Assembly (NCBI GenBank): GCA_039193455.1
Contig: JBCCWO010000003.1
Span: 224,340-288,339 of the forward strand
Direction of reading: 5' to 3'
Length of the DNA: 64,000 nucleotides
Source: JBCBGF01 sp039193455
GTDB taxonomy: Bacteria > Pseudomonadota > Alphaproteobacteria > Rhodobacterales > Rhodobacteraceae
This document shows positions 26,000-35,609 of this stretch, one piece after another. A program made the position numbers and the translations under genes. The notes under the pieces are model-generated. The model was not told the origin of the DNA, did not search any database, and saw nothing but the letters and a program-made list of their open reading frames with translations. Numbering within the stretch: position 1 is the first letter of the stretch; every line of letters starts with the position of its first letter.

Positions 26000-27223
26000 C
26001 TAGTCTCGAGACCTGTTAATAGCACCGTCAAAGAGCCTCGGAAGAACATAGAGAAACTGAAGAACACGCGGCAGCGGGCGCCGGATGTAGAATCTGAGAA
26101 GCATGTAACGCTCTTCGCGACGAGAAAACGGCCGCCCAAGCAGCCGCCGCACGATTGCCGCCGGCCAATTGTCTGGCCTCTCCCAAGAGAAATGAGCTTG
26201 CTTACGGTGGCGAGCGCGCGATAGCCGCCGTTCTTCAGACGGAGGTCTACCAAAGACGTCAATGCAGTATTGCAGGAGATCGCCTGCGTCACCTAGAGGG
26301 GCGTCATCTACCCACCGCCACGGTTGCCCACAGCAATCGGCGAATTCGAGACAGCAGGCGACAAGTTGACCTAGGCCGTGCGCCTCGGCGAACTGCAGTG
26401 CCTCATTTCGGTCAAAACCCCTGTCTGCCGAAATCGTGATCAAATCAGCCACCCAATTAGCCCTAGAGAAATAGTGCCGCGTATGGTGCACGCAAAGATA
26501 GTTAAAAAGGCATGACGTTGCCGGAATGGCAAATTCACTAGACCCTAAATTCACTGTCTGGCGGTTGCTTAGAAAAGTGTCAGGGGCAATGCTATCTTTG
26601 GAGTCTACCGCGATATGAATTTCAACCATCATTCCGCCGGGCGATTTCAGGGCAATGTGATTTATTGAGTAATCCAATAGCGCGCGAAAGTCCCGTTCAC
26701 CTGCCACTTCTATTCCACTTTCAGGCTCAAGTAGAGGCGTGAAGCCTGCGCTCCAAGCATGTCGCAGAAGTGCCTCGTGGTCATCTTTGTGTACAAGAAT
26801 GTCTATGTCGCGCGAGACGCGAACACCGATGTTGCCATAATACGCAGCGGCAGTGGCAGGACCCTTGAGGTATACGTAACGTTCTGTGATGGGCATAACA
26901 CACTTGCGATGAAACGAGGCCTGTTCTGACGCGAGAAAGAGATTGTGCTTGGCGAAGGAAAGCGCGGTATCGGCGAGACGCTGGCCAGCATTTTTTTCGA
27001 TCTCGTCCAATCCAATGTGTTGAGAGTGGCGAACTACGAAAGGCGCCGCGAATGACTGGCTGCAAATATCGATGAAACGGGCCATGTCGATTTTTTCAGC
27101 CAGAACCTTCCGTGCCCATCGCGCCTGTTCGTCGGACAGCGACAGTCGCGATAGCAGCAGCAGGAGAGCCACCTCCAACCGACGCTGGGTCTTTTCGGAG
27201 TCATCATGACTTTCGTTCGTCAT
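26000..27223 (-). CDS. Nucleotidyltransferase-family protein (NTP_transf_5-like)
   Basis: A 407-residue protein of the NTP_transf_5 type, recognised by VRVSRDIDILVHKDD (the G-R-x-S-x-D-I-D-type active site with the two catalytic Asp residues) at about residue 137 and by YVYLKGPATAAAYYG before it. In the pseudomycoidin cluster a related protein (PsmN) attaches hexose to the kinase-placed phosphate on the lasso C-terminus, so a similar decorating role is plausible here. Other members of this family occur in glycan loci. The start MTNESHDDSE at 27223 is chosen because the 43 upstream codons look unlike protein. Confidence 0.78.
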   Translation of the reverse strand: MTNESHDDSEKTQRRLEVALLLLLSRLSLSDEQARWARKVLAEKIDMARFIDICSQSFAAPFVVRHSQHIGLDEIEKNAGQRLADTALSFAKHNLFLASEQASFHRKCVMPITERYVYLKGPATAAAYYGNIGVRVSRDIDILVHKDDHEALLRHAWSAGFTPLLEPESGIEVAGERDFRALLDYSINHIALKSPGGMMVEIHIAVDSKDSIAPDTFLSNRQTVNLGSSEFAIPATSCLFNYLCVHHTRHYFSRANWVADLITISADRGFDRNEALQFAEAHGLGQLVACCLEFADCCGQPWRWVDDAPLGDAGDLLQYCIDVFGRPPSEERRLSRARHRKQAHFSWERPDNWPAAIVRRLLGRPFSRREERYMLLRFYIRRPLPRVLQFLYVLPRLFDGAINRSRD

Positions 27224-27376
27224 TCTTTTTACTTCAACCCGACCGGAAATGCTCTCTACAGTTCTTGCCGGCCGGTCAACCGTTTTGGGATGAAAGAAGA
27301 GCTTACTGGGTGTCGCGAGGCTTCGGCAGCTTTCTGCCGCTTGGATAGTCAACCGAAACGGAAAGGTAGCATGAAT

Positions 27377-28342
27377 TCATCCAGTAAAGACATTGGGTAT
27401 TTCGTTCGCTCCAGCAGTCGCGTCTTTGTCGGCAAACGAAGTGTCGATCGCGACCGAAATTGCAAGAACCTGCGCGATGGCCTCAGGCGCGTCTACACCG
27501 TTTCGCCTCATGTATTCTTGTACTTCGTGAAGCTTCATATCGACCAAGTATCGATACCAGAGGCCCTGAAGTACATGGAACGCGGCACCCTCCTTCCCGT
27601 CTAAGAACCCTAAGCGTATGAAATAGCGGTAAATAAAGTAGAAAAACGCCCTGGCACCAAGCGGTAGGCGAGCGTAGACAGTCTCCTTGATCCACCGTTT
27701 TAGGCCAGCCTGGCCACCACCTTTTAGATCCGCCACTGTCTCAAATGGCAGAAAGCCGTGCTCAAGGTTCAGGAGATCGACAACTTCGCGGCTGGCATAG
27801 GCATTGTGTTTCTGCGTCCACCAAGTCAGCGAATTTAGGTTGTCGTCGATGATCTCGCCGTGCAATTCCGTCGTCAGTCCATCAGCGACAATATGTTCGT
27901 CCATCCAACGCCGTTCGCAACGTGCTTCCCCGTGGCGGAACAGGCGGAGCACACGGACGGGAAAAACCCCGCCATAGCGAATTGGACGCCCCATGAAAGT
28001 CATCCGGCGCGAGACATAGGCCCCAACAATCTCGGCGCCGAGCGTGGGCAAATTCGCCGCAATCTCACCAGATAGTTCCGACGTTACAACTTCGTCGGCA
28101 TCAAGGCGCAGCACCCATTCGGTGTCGGCGGGAAGCTGGTCGAGACCCCAATTAAACTGTGTAGAATGGTTGACCCACGGATGATGGAGCACTTCCGCCC
28201 CAAGTGCTCTGGCCAGATCACGGGTTCCATCGGTAGAGCCGGAATCTACTACCACAATCCGCGCTGCAATACCGTTGATCGACTGGATGGCCCGCTCTAT
28301 ATGCAGCGCTTCGTCATGCGCAAGGATAAGGGCAGTCAACAT
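27377..28342 (-). CDS. Glycosyltransferase family 2
   Basis: A 321-residue GT-A protein: MLTALILAHDEALHIERAI at the start, VVDSGSTDGT, and the metal-binding LRLDADEV; a later WMDEHIV and a C-terminal hydrophobic region (ARAFFYFIYRYFIRLGF) suggest contact with the membrane. It resembles heptosyl/glucosyl transferases of the WaaE/KdtX type. The start overlaps the methyltransferase stop (ATGA). Its place between the lasso nucleotidyltransferase and a polysaccharide block leaves its target open: surface glycan, or lasso tailoring. Confidence 0.85.
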   Translation of the reverse strand: MLTALILAHDEALHIERAIQSINGIAARIVVVDSGSTDGTRDLARALGAEVLHHPWVNHSTQFNWGLDQLPADTEWVLRLDADEVVTSELSGEIAANLPTLGAEIVGAYVSRRMTFMGRPIRYGGVFPVRVLRLFRHGEARCERRWMDEHIVADGLTTELHGEIIDDNLNSLTWWTQKHNAYASREVVDLLNLEHGFLPFETVADLKGGGQAGLKRWIKETVYARLPLGARAFFYFIYRYFIRLGFLDGKEGAAFHVLQGLWYRYLVDMKLHEVQEYMRRNGVDAPEAIAQVLAISVAIDTSFADKDATAGANEIPNVFTG

Positions 28343-28977
28343 CAAATCGGCTTTCGCGCAACGGCAATCATTGATTTCGCCAGAGGCGGTATCCGCCCTA
28401 CACGCAGAAAACGAATATCTACCAATCCAGCCTCGTTCAGCAATTCTGAAAGCGTGCTGAACGACCAAAACTTAATGTGCCCATGATCCCAAAGGGCCGT
28501 GAAATGCTCATCCATTTTCCCACTCACTGCCAGGGCAACATTCTTAAGGTAACCATGGTAGGGTGTAGAAATCAGCGCCGTACCGCCAGGCTCAAGCAAA
28601 GAAGAAATTGTACTTGCATAGTCACGCGGCGCGTAGACATGCTCAACAACCTCCAGACTGATCACGATCGGAAAACTACCGAATCGCTGTGCCAGATTGT
28701 CATAGCAAGAACCAAGCTCAAGCTGCAGGTGTGGATACCTAACCCGCGCCAGAGCTATCCCATCTGCCGATGGATCAACGCCTGATATCTTCCAACCATC
28801 GCGACTTAGTGCCGCACAGACACTCCCGTTCCCGCAACCCAAGTCAAAGAGCCTTTTGTCTCGCCGTCTATCAAGCCTCCCAAGTTCTTTTTTAATTGCT
28901 GGCAAGAGATAACCATGGGAAGCATTCAAATCGGCGCTTTCATATTGGTATCCAGAAATATCAATGGAACTCTTCAT
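28342..28977 (-). CDS. Class I SAM-dependent methyltransferase
   Basis: A 211-residue Rossmann-fold methyltransferase with motif I LFDLGCGNGSVCAAL at about residue 45, the acidic motif SGVDPSADGI, and ISLEVVEHVYAPRDY, a pattern of the UbiG/Methyltransf_11 type. It probably methylates a sugar or another small acceptor. The start at 28977 (MKSSIDISGYQYE) is preferred to 29043. It is translationally coupled to the downstream GT2 gene. Confidence 0.88.
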   Translation of the reverse strand: MKSSIDISGYQYESADLNASHGYLLPAIKKELGRLDRRRDKRLFDLGCGNGSVCAALSRDGWKISGVDPSADGIALARVRYPHLQLELGSCYDNLAQRFGSFPIVISLEVVEHVYAPRDYASTISSLLEPGGTALISTPYHGYLKNVALAVSGKMDEHFTALWDHGHIKFWSFSTLSELLNEAGLVDIRFLRVGRIPPLAKSMIAVARKPI

Positions 28978-29241
28978 AAACTCTTTCCAATCTAGATACC
29001 GCCGGCAAATTCTCGAAAAAGCTAACAACCAAAGAACACTCACCTATGAAGCAAAATGCTTCGTTCCCGAGAAAAAGCCACCACAATCGCAATTCACCAA
29101 AGAACAATACTTCGACAAACGCACCCATGTTCATTCCGCCGCCAACATCAAATTTACATCCCACCCGCCAATCACTACCAACAGAGAAGACAAGATACCG
29201 AAGACTACAATGAAAACGACCGAAATGCTACATAGAACAAT

Positions 29242-30105
29242 TCATATTGAGGGAATTCGATATACGGACAAATAACTCATTCCGTTATTAAGAAATCTCA
29301 GCATTCCCTTTAATCGCGCACCGACCCAAGGCAATCGCCCAGAAAATTCCAATAACAACGCTAAAACCCGCAAATAACGGTACGCGAATTTTCTGTCAAA
29401 CAAATCACGATAGAGAAACGCCAGTTCCAGGACTCGCGCCTCAGGGACATTTAGCGACAGGTTGGATCCATGCAAACGGTACCCCGAAATTAACGGGGTA
29501 GAATCCACAAGAAATTGCAGATCACTTAAATGAGCCCGGAGAAAAAAATCACCGTCAAAAGTGTATTTGAGATCCTCCCTTATCCCCAGCGACTTCCACG
29601 CTTTAGCCCGCCAAAAGGTGGACGGTTGGATATAGCCGCCGCCTCTCCTAAGTACATCGCCACGAACTAGTGGGTGATAATCATAAACAATACGCATCAA
29701 ATATTTCCCCATTTGATCAACAAACACACCACCCAGTGACACAAAATCCAAAAACTCGATCTTCTCGAAAAGTTCGGCTGCGTGAAACAAAGAGTCTCTT
29801 CTGAGGTAAATATCGTCGGAATTCAACCAACAGAAAATCACTTCGTCGTCGCATTCCTTGAGAAATTCGCAAAAGCCGAAGTTGATCGCAGCTGCTTGAC
29901 CTAAATCCTCACGAACGATTAGGCGCCAGTCATATTCCTCACAAAATGCTTTTGCCGTATCGATACTTCCATCTGTTGAGCCACCATCAACCACAATAAC
30001 ATCCACATCGACGCCTTCTTGTATTGAGATCGAGTGAAGGCACGCCGGAATAAATTGATTGTAATTCAAGTTTGGAACTACAATCCGAAATTTGGCATCA
30101 TTCAT
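29242..30105 (-). CDS. Glycosyltransferase family 2
   Basis: A 287-residue GT-A enzyme: RIVVPNLNYNQFIPACLHS at the start, VVDGGSTDGS, an acidic LNSDDIYLRRD metal site and GGGYIQPSTFWRAKAW. The C-terminal 60 residues contain a weak hydrophobic stretch. It is the first of the AT-rich group of genes and probably builds the glycan repeat made by Wzx/Wzy further up the strand. Confidence 0.88.
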   Translation of the reverse strand: MNDAKFRIVVPNLNYNQFIPACLHSISIQEGVDVDVIVVDGGSTDGSIDTAKAFCEEYDWRLIVREDLGQAAAINFGFCEFLKECDDEVIFCWLNSDDIYLRRDSLFHAAELFEKIEFLDFVSLGGVFVDQMGKYLMRIVYDYHPLVRGDVLRRGGGYIQPSTFWRAKAWKSLGIREDLKYTFDGDFFLRAHLSDLQFLVDSTPLISGYRLHGSNLSLNVPEARVLELAFLYRDLFDRKFAYRYLRVLALLLEFSGRLPWVGARLKGMLRFLNNGMSYLSVYRIPSI

Positions 30106-30146
30106 GGAATCAACCGTAAATCAGAAAAAGGCAACATGAGCGTTTG

Positions 30147-31016
30147 TTATGAACGCCACCTTTTTTTGAATTTTTCAATTTCACTATCGGAGTAAAAATA
30201 CTTCACCCAGTCTTCATCGTAGATCTCATCCAGCGTATCATCAGACACCCGCAGTTCTTCCAGTACCTTCGCGTACATTGTGTTCCTCAAACCTCTTTCA
30301 TTTGAAGCCCTTTCCCGCAGCTTAACCCTTACACCCAAAAGGTCTTGTGAGAAGTTTTCAAAAACTGAATTCATTTTTTCCAGCTTTATGACCCCCACAC
30401 GTATGTCCTCGCTTTGATACACCTCCCAACCACGGTCTTTCGAAAAAGCAACGTTGCGCATATTCACGCCCAAATTTTCGACGACTTCGACCCGAAACCA
30501 TTGATTCCAATATCTCATGGAAGCCGACTGTGGATACAGAACCTTCGATGCTAAAAACGACAAAATATCTGAAGTCGTATCGAGCGAAGATTGCATTTCG
30601 TTCCTGAAGAAATAAGGATTCTGAAAAAAATTTGAAACTGAAAATGCCACTGGATCACGAACTGGGCATATGAACCTAACACGCTCGTTGTCAATGTGCG
30701 GCAATACCTTAGAGATCTGCTTTGACGCATAGATATGTGCGGGCAGGATCTTGAATCCCGCTTCCCTATGCTCATCAATAACATCATTCAATTGAAACTT
30801 GTTTAAAAAGTGAACGTGTTGGACGGCATTGCGATAGGACGTCATTTCCAACGCCCTGAGAATTGAAGTAGAGCCAACCTTGCCCATACTCAAACAGATC
30901 GCAACTGGACGCCTTGAAATCAACGCGTTCACCAGAAAAACGTTCCGTTTAAACAAATAGTATAGGTCCCGGCAAAAATTCATGACCGTATACTTGTGTC
31001 TAATTTCCAAATCCAT
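30147..31016 (-). CDS. Sulfotransferase-like / capsular polysaccharide synthesis protein
   Basis: A 289-residue protein with a P-loop-like LSMGKVGSTSILRAL near residue 43, similar to the PAPS 5'-phosphosulfate loop, and RFICPVRDPVAFSVSNFF near residue 117, similar to the 3'-phosphate motif of sulfotransferases. That points to sulfation of the glycan or to the related putative capsular polysaccharide synthesis family. It lies 41 bases downstream of the GT2 stop in operon order; I cannot choose the acceptor. Confidence 0.7.
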   Translation of the reverse strand: MDLEIRHKYTVMNFCRDLYYLFKRNVFLVNALISRRPVAICLSMGKVGSTSILRALEMTSYRNAVQHVHFLNKFQLNDVIDEHREAGFKILPAHIYASKQISKVLPHIDNERVRFICPVRDPVAFSVSNFFQNPYFFRNEMQSSLDTTSDILSFLASKVLYPQSASMRYWNQWFRVEVVENLGVNMRNVAFSKDRGWEVYQSEDIRVGVIKLEKMNSVFENFSQDLLGVRVKLRERASNERGLRNTMYAKVLEELRVSDDTLDEIYDEDWVKYFYSDSEIEKFKKRWRS

Positions 31017-31050
31017 GCTTTACGCTAATTTGCTCCATTTATACGGCAGG

Positions 31051-32277
31051 CTATTTCCAATATGTTGCAAGAAAGGGAATCATTAAGAAGAACAAGGTGA
31101 GGTTAATCCAAAATATCGAGTCAGAGGGGAAGTAAAAGGCACACATGTAAAACACCGAAAAAACCCACGCGGCCTGACAGAAGTGAAATAATGACCCTGA
31201 GGCACGGGCCAAACGAAACGTACGCCCCATGACAAATGCCAAAATATAAGTAAATGGAAAAAGCCCAAGCCAACCATACCAGATCAACACGTTGCCAAAA
31301 CCTGTTCTCCAACCCGAAAGTTGACCCCCGTTGTTAATGTAGTTCCGAAGCGTCTCGGCCCGATCCGGATGCAACGTAAAGGCCTGCCCAGGCAGAAACC
31401 GACCAATGACATTCTCTAGTGGCCCGTAAGACAGGCGCAATACACCCACATCAGACTGAAAAAGAATATTTAAATTGTTCCACGGACCGGCTAGGTAATG
31501 CAGGGTTACGGTAACAAAGTATGCTGAGCTTTCTTGCGCATGTAAGAAAAAGCTCTCAAAATATCGGTACTCGGTGCCATTTAGTGTATTCTGGATCTCG
31601 ATAATGTTAACGCGCTGTGTCCCGATTATGAAGATAGCCGCGCCGCCGAGCAAAATCACCATAAGACAACCAAGTCTTACATAAGCGTCCCTAAACATAT
31701 CCCTTCGATCGGAACGAGATAGGCACACGAAACAGGCAAACGCTAATATCCCACTCACAATGAAAAAAGTGCGCCCGGCCTGTAACAACACCGCATAGGC
31801 CATCAAACCGATCGACGCCAACATAAGCAAGTTCGTAACCTTGGAAAACTTTTGTCGGTGTTTTGTAATCAATATTGGAATAAATCCGTAAGCTTGATAG
31901 GCGAACAATGCCAATACTTTTTTGATTGGATCTGATCCTCTTGTTACCGATCGAACATCGGCAGTGTTAGTGAGGACAAACTCCAAACTCGTTCCGCGCA
32001 ACTTTAACCAGGTGACGAACCCTAACGCACTAACGAAGATGATTGGCGCAAGATACGAGAACCACAGTATCAACCACCTATCACATTCCCTCGATTTGCT
32101 TCTATGCTCCGTACAATGTTGGTACCCAATGTTGAACGCCAAAACAAACACGAAAAGGCACAAAATAAGAGACAGCAACATCATCGGGTGGACAATTGAA
32201 AACCGTACCGGTCCCAAAAAATAGAGCACAAAGATCAACACAAAGGGATAAGCCAAATACCTAGGAAGCACTAACAT
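31051..32277 (-). CDS. Wzy-like polysaccharide polymerase
   Basis: A 408-residue protein with about ten to twelve hydrophobic segments and a large periplasmic loop (about residues 225-320), the topology of O-antigen or exopolysaccharide polymerases of the Wzy class. Sequence motifs of Wzy are poorly conserved, so the call rests on topology, length and its place beside a Wzx gene (105 bases). It would polymerise repeat units in the periplasm. Confidence 0.78.
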   Translation of the reverse strand: MLVLPRYLAYPFVLIFVLYFLGPVRFSIVHPMMLLSLILCLFVFVLAFNIGYQHCTEHRSKSRECDRWLILWFSYLAPIIFVSALGFVTWLKLRGTSLEFVLTNTADVRSVTRGSDPIKKVLALFAYQAYGFIPILITKHRQKFSKVTNLLMLASIGLMAYAVLLQAGRTFFIVSGILAFACFVCLSRSDRRDMFRDAYVRLGCLMVILLGGAAIFIIGTQRVNIIEIQNTLNGTEYRYFESFFLHAQESSAYFVTVTLHYLAGPWNNLNILFQSDVGVLRLSYGPLENVIGRFLPGQAFTLHPDRAETLRNYINNGGQLSGWRTGFGNVLIWYGWLGLFPFTYILAFVMGRTFRLARASGSLFHFCQAAWVFSVFYMCAFYFPSDSIFWINLTLFFLMIPFLATYWK

Positions 32278-32381
32278 TTTTTTCTCTTGCTATTGAGCCC
32301 GCATCCCCTTTGAACCGCATACCACCTTTGCAACGTAAGCGCAAATTTGGAACCATTACTGTTTTCGCAACTCAAGGACTC

Positions 32382-33899
32382 TTAATGCTCAAATCGTTTG
32401 GTGCCAAGAACATATTTTCGTGTGGAATTCGAAAATATTAACGTACTTAGGAAAACAATAGACGAAACAACTGCTAGCTGTCCAACACTTGCCCAGCGTT
32501 CATCGCGTGTTGGGTCGTTGTCAAGCATCCCTGTTGTTTGCAAGAGCAAAACTGCGAGCATTGCGCCCACTACCGGCCACAAGATAAGCGCCAACCCAAT
32601 TCGTATCCCCGGTAGTATTGAGAACGAACCGTATATTAATACTAGATATATCAAGAAGTGGCCCAATCTAACAATTGCAAGACCAATTAACATCACTTCT
32701 ACACCGAATTGATCCAATAAAAAATACGATAGTGGTACCTGGACCAAAAAAGCGATCGATTGATTGATCACGTGTAGACGCATTTCACCACAAGCCAACA
32801 GGAAGTTGTAGATCAAGTTTGTCAACAAAAAAGACACCGCAGAAAGTGACATCCAAGCCAATAGGTCGCTACCATATACCGCTAATTCTTCACTTCCCGT
32901 GACAACGAACAGCACTTCAAATGGCACAATCAACAATACTGTTGCGGAAGCAATTCCGACCATTATGACAAGCTCGCAATTTGTGGCATAGGTCTTTCTA
33001 AAAACGCGCCCATCGCGCTTCGAATAGGCGGCTATTATTCGCGGGAGAAATGCCTGATTAATTGGTTGCGTCAGCCTCAAAATGAAATTTGCAAGTATTG
33101 CGGCGAATGCAAAATAACCATATTCAACCATTGTTAGGGCGCCAGAAGTTATTGTTTTCTCAAAATTCAGTATCCATGCCCAAAGAAACGACGAGTACAT
33201 CAATCCAGCCGCAAATGGCCCTAACTCACGAACCTCTGATTTATATATCACGAACTCACCTATTTGAAATTTGATCTGCATTTTCGACTCACGGTAGAAA
33301 ACGTATGTGAGGCACACTAGTTCGACTATTCCTACCACCGCTTGTGTAATGAAAAAGTGATACAAAGATACTTCGAAAAGTAGCGAAACTGCGAGCAGAG
33401 AAAACCAGCGCAACGAGATGACCACAGAATTAAAACCATTCAACCATACCTGCTTTTCTAAACCGACTAGGCCAGAGAAGAACAACGATGCTCCCCAACG
33501 GCATGCAAGCGCGACCGCCATAACGGCCATCATCTCCGGCAATCGTTCTACGGAGTCTGTATTCAACCATTCCTCACTCACCCATTGTCGCAGTCCAAAT
33601 ACGGCTCCAAACGTCACTATCGTTAAAACGGCAAAGATCACCTCCAAACTTCGTTGCACTTGAAAATGTTTTGTGGATCCGAGATTTCTGGCTGCTTTGA
33701 AAATGGCAATTTGTCTTGAGAGTATTGGAGATAGTCCGGACGAAAGTATAAATATCCATCCATTGAGAATGACGTAAAAGGTGATAACTCCTAGGGCTTC
33801 CGCTCCCCAGATACTTCCATATAGTGGAAGTGCGACCAGAATTGACACCGCCGCATAAGCTTGCCCCAAGTAATTGGCAATAATGTTTGCTCTTAGCAT
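32382..33899 (-). CDS. Wzx-like oligosaccharide flippase
   Basis: A 505-residue membrane protein with about 12-14 hydrophobic segments, starting LRANIIANYLGQAYAAVSI, typical of the MOP-family Wzx flippases. It carries lipid-linked repeats across the inner membrane for the neighbouring Wzy. A start at 33899 gives the expected N-terminus but has no clear ribosome site; a start at 33953 adds 18 unlikely residues. It follows the long gene-free stretch 33954-34844 on its upstream side. Confidence 0.85.
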   Translation of the reverse strand: MLRANIIANYLGQAYAAVSILVALPLYGSIWGAEALGVITFYVILNGWIFILSSGLSPILSRQIAIFKAARNLGSTKHFQVQRSLEVIFAVLTIVTFGAVFGLRQWVSEEWLNTDSVERLPEMMAVMAVALACRWGASLFFSGLVGLEKQVWLNGFNSVVISLRWFSLLAVSLLFEVSLYHFFITQAVVGIVELVCLTYVFYRESKMQIKFQIGEFVIYKSEVRELGPFAAGLMYSSFLWAWILNFEKTITSGALTMVEYGYFAFAAILANFILRLTQPINQAFLPRIIAAYSKRDGRVFRKTYATNCELVIMVGIASATVLLIVPFEVLFVVTGSEELAVYGSDLLAWMSLSAVSFLLTNLIYNFLLACGEMRLHVINQSIAFLVQVPLSYFLLDQFGVEVMLIGLAIVRLGHFLIYLVLIYGSFSILPGIRIGLALILWPVVGAMLAVLLLQTTGMLDNDPTRDERWASVGQLAVVSSIVFLSTLIFSNSTRKYVLGTKRFEH

Positions 33900-33953
33900 T
33901 GTTGTGCTTCGGTGACTTTCAATACTTGGCTCATTGACTTTGTGACATCGCAC

Positions 33954-34844
33954 TTTGAAGGGCTTACCATCTCCGTGTTCAAATCGGTGGCTAGTTTTTT
34001 ACAAGGGCTGTTGAGGTTCTATCAGTGTTCATTCTACTTATGTTCCTGGCTTTGACCCAAAGTGGCGGATCTGTGCGGTCCGCTACACAGCATCAGATTT
34101 GCCTCAATTTTCGAGTAGAAATTGCATTAATACATCTCTTGGCAGCCTTACATCACACGTAATCGGTTCTTATTCCCAACGAGGAAAAAATACTCATTCG
34201 GGTTTCTGTCTTTTCATGCTTGAGAACTATCCTAGGTCATATCGCGTGCGGTGATACGCGCTACCGGTTCATATGGTCAGGACAAAATCCAGCAGTGTCA
34301 GTACAAGCGATAGTCTATTATAGACTCTTTTTTGGCCAAAGAGATCTTGAGCCTGGCTGTCGACCACGGTAAGGGAAGGATTGACAGAAATAACGTAAAT
34401 CGTACTAAGTTCAATGATGGAACGATCGTTGTCAGCACAAGGAATTAAGTCTGGAGCGGTAATTCCTTGACTTAAAACTTCTTTCGAGCGCTATGCCACT
34501 AGCCTAACTCTAAAGTCGCAATCCCTGTCTTTTGTCCTTTCTTCAACGTCCGGTGAACCAGTTTCGATACCAGCGCAATTACGTTCAAGAACGGTGTTTC
34601 TATGAGCCACAAAGTGTTTCGAAATTGACGCGACTGGGATAGTGGTCCAGGGAAAAGGCATTTTTTGATGGGATGCATGAAACGTTTAGAATAGGGTTAG
34701 TATTTTTGGGTCCTGCACGGTGATCGCATCCGAATTTGCTGCATTTCGTTTTGTGCTTTCTCTGGGAATGCGATCGTATTATTCATAGCGCGTCTGACAA
34801 GAAGAAATCTATTCATCTTCATTTGCTCCAACGGGCAGGCCATT
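33954..34844. other. Gene-free AT-rich region
   Basis: About 890 bases without a persuasive frame. It holds an 8-bp GATCGCAT/ATGCGATC inverted repeat (34722-34729 with 34768-34775), a GTGGCGGA/TCCGCTAC hairpin near 34062-34086, and AGTCTA-TTA-TAGACT followed by T (34312-34333) that could be a weak plus-strand terminator. It should contain the promoter of the downstream Wzx-Wzy genes and may hold decayed genes. Confidence 0.5.
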
Positions 34845-35609
34845 CTATGCACCAACCGTGCCTTTGACGTCATCGATTGTACACTCTCTGAAGAACGCCG
34901 TATTTACAGTTTTCGCGCAAATCTCGTACCCAACGCTTAGGAGAAATTGACCAGCTTCACTCTCAAGCGTTTCTGCGAACGACTTTCCATAGATTTCCAC
35001 TAATACGTATTTTGGTCGGTGTTCGTTCCAATTGTTTGACTTCAGGACTTGAAAATCATATCCTTCGACGTCAACACTTAGAAAATCAATCTTTCGATTG
35101 CCTGCATGCGTCTCCAGTAGCGCGTGGAGTGGCTGCACCTCTACATTCGTTTTTTCAATCGGTCTAATTCTGTCATCAGACGGCGAGTCTTCAATCACGG
35201 TGTCAGGAGAAAAACTATTCAGAGCCGGTTCACTATATAAATAGAAGGTAAGTGTACCGCTATTCGCTCCAACTCCACACTCAATATTTACATCGCGTGG
35301 CCGAATTTTCTTGAACAGATCCATGCTTCCGGGAGCTGCATCGACGTTAATGCCGGTCCAACCCTTTCGGTAAAAGTGATAAGTATTCGAGAGACGCTTC
35401 GGATGGTGCGCCCCAATGTCTACAAAATATCCAGACTTTTGCCCTTCAAATAGTCGTGCAAGTATCAAGTCCTCGCCTTCTTGCGACCAACTTTTGTTCT
35501 GCCATGGATCCCAATAGGCAATATCTAGAAGAAATCGGCCAATTTTTCGAAGTCGTCTATTCGTTCTTCGAACGAAGGATTTATACAAAAAGGGACGCAT
35601 GTTCTTCAA
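34845..35609 (-). CDS. FkbM-family methyltransferase
   Basis: A 254-residue SAM-dependent methyltransferase of the FkbM group, which often O-methylates sugars in glycan loci. Motifs include SWSQEGEDLILARLF, then YFVDIGAHHPKRLSNTY (motif I) and DFLSVDVEGYDFQVLKS. It is isolated by long gene-free regions on both sides. Confidence 0.9.
   Translation of the reverse strand: MKNMRPFLYKSFVRRTNRRLRKIGRFLLDIAYWDPWQNKSWSQEGEDLILARLFEGQKSGYFVDIGAHHPKRLSNTYHFYRKGWTGINVDAAPGSMDLFKKIRPRDVNIECGVGANSGTLTFYLYSEPALNSFSPDTVIEDSPSDDRIRPIEKTNVEVQPLHALLETHAGNRKIDFLSVDVEGYDFQVLKSNNWNEHRPKYVLVEIYGKSFAETLESEAGQFLLSVGYEICAKTVNTAFFRECTIDDVKGTVGA

Noticed and set aside
25813..26292. Minus-strand frame as an extra lasso-cluster gene or a second precursor
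   Set aside because: Most of it overlaps the nucleotidyltransferase gene in another phase, and it lacks precursor features such as an acidic ring residue after a Thr-ended leader.
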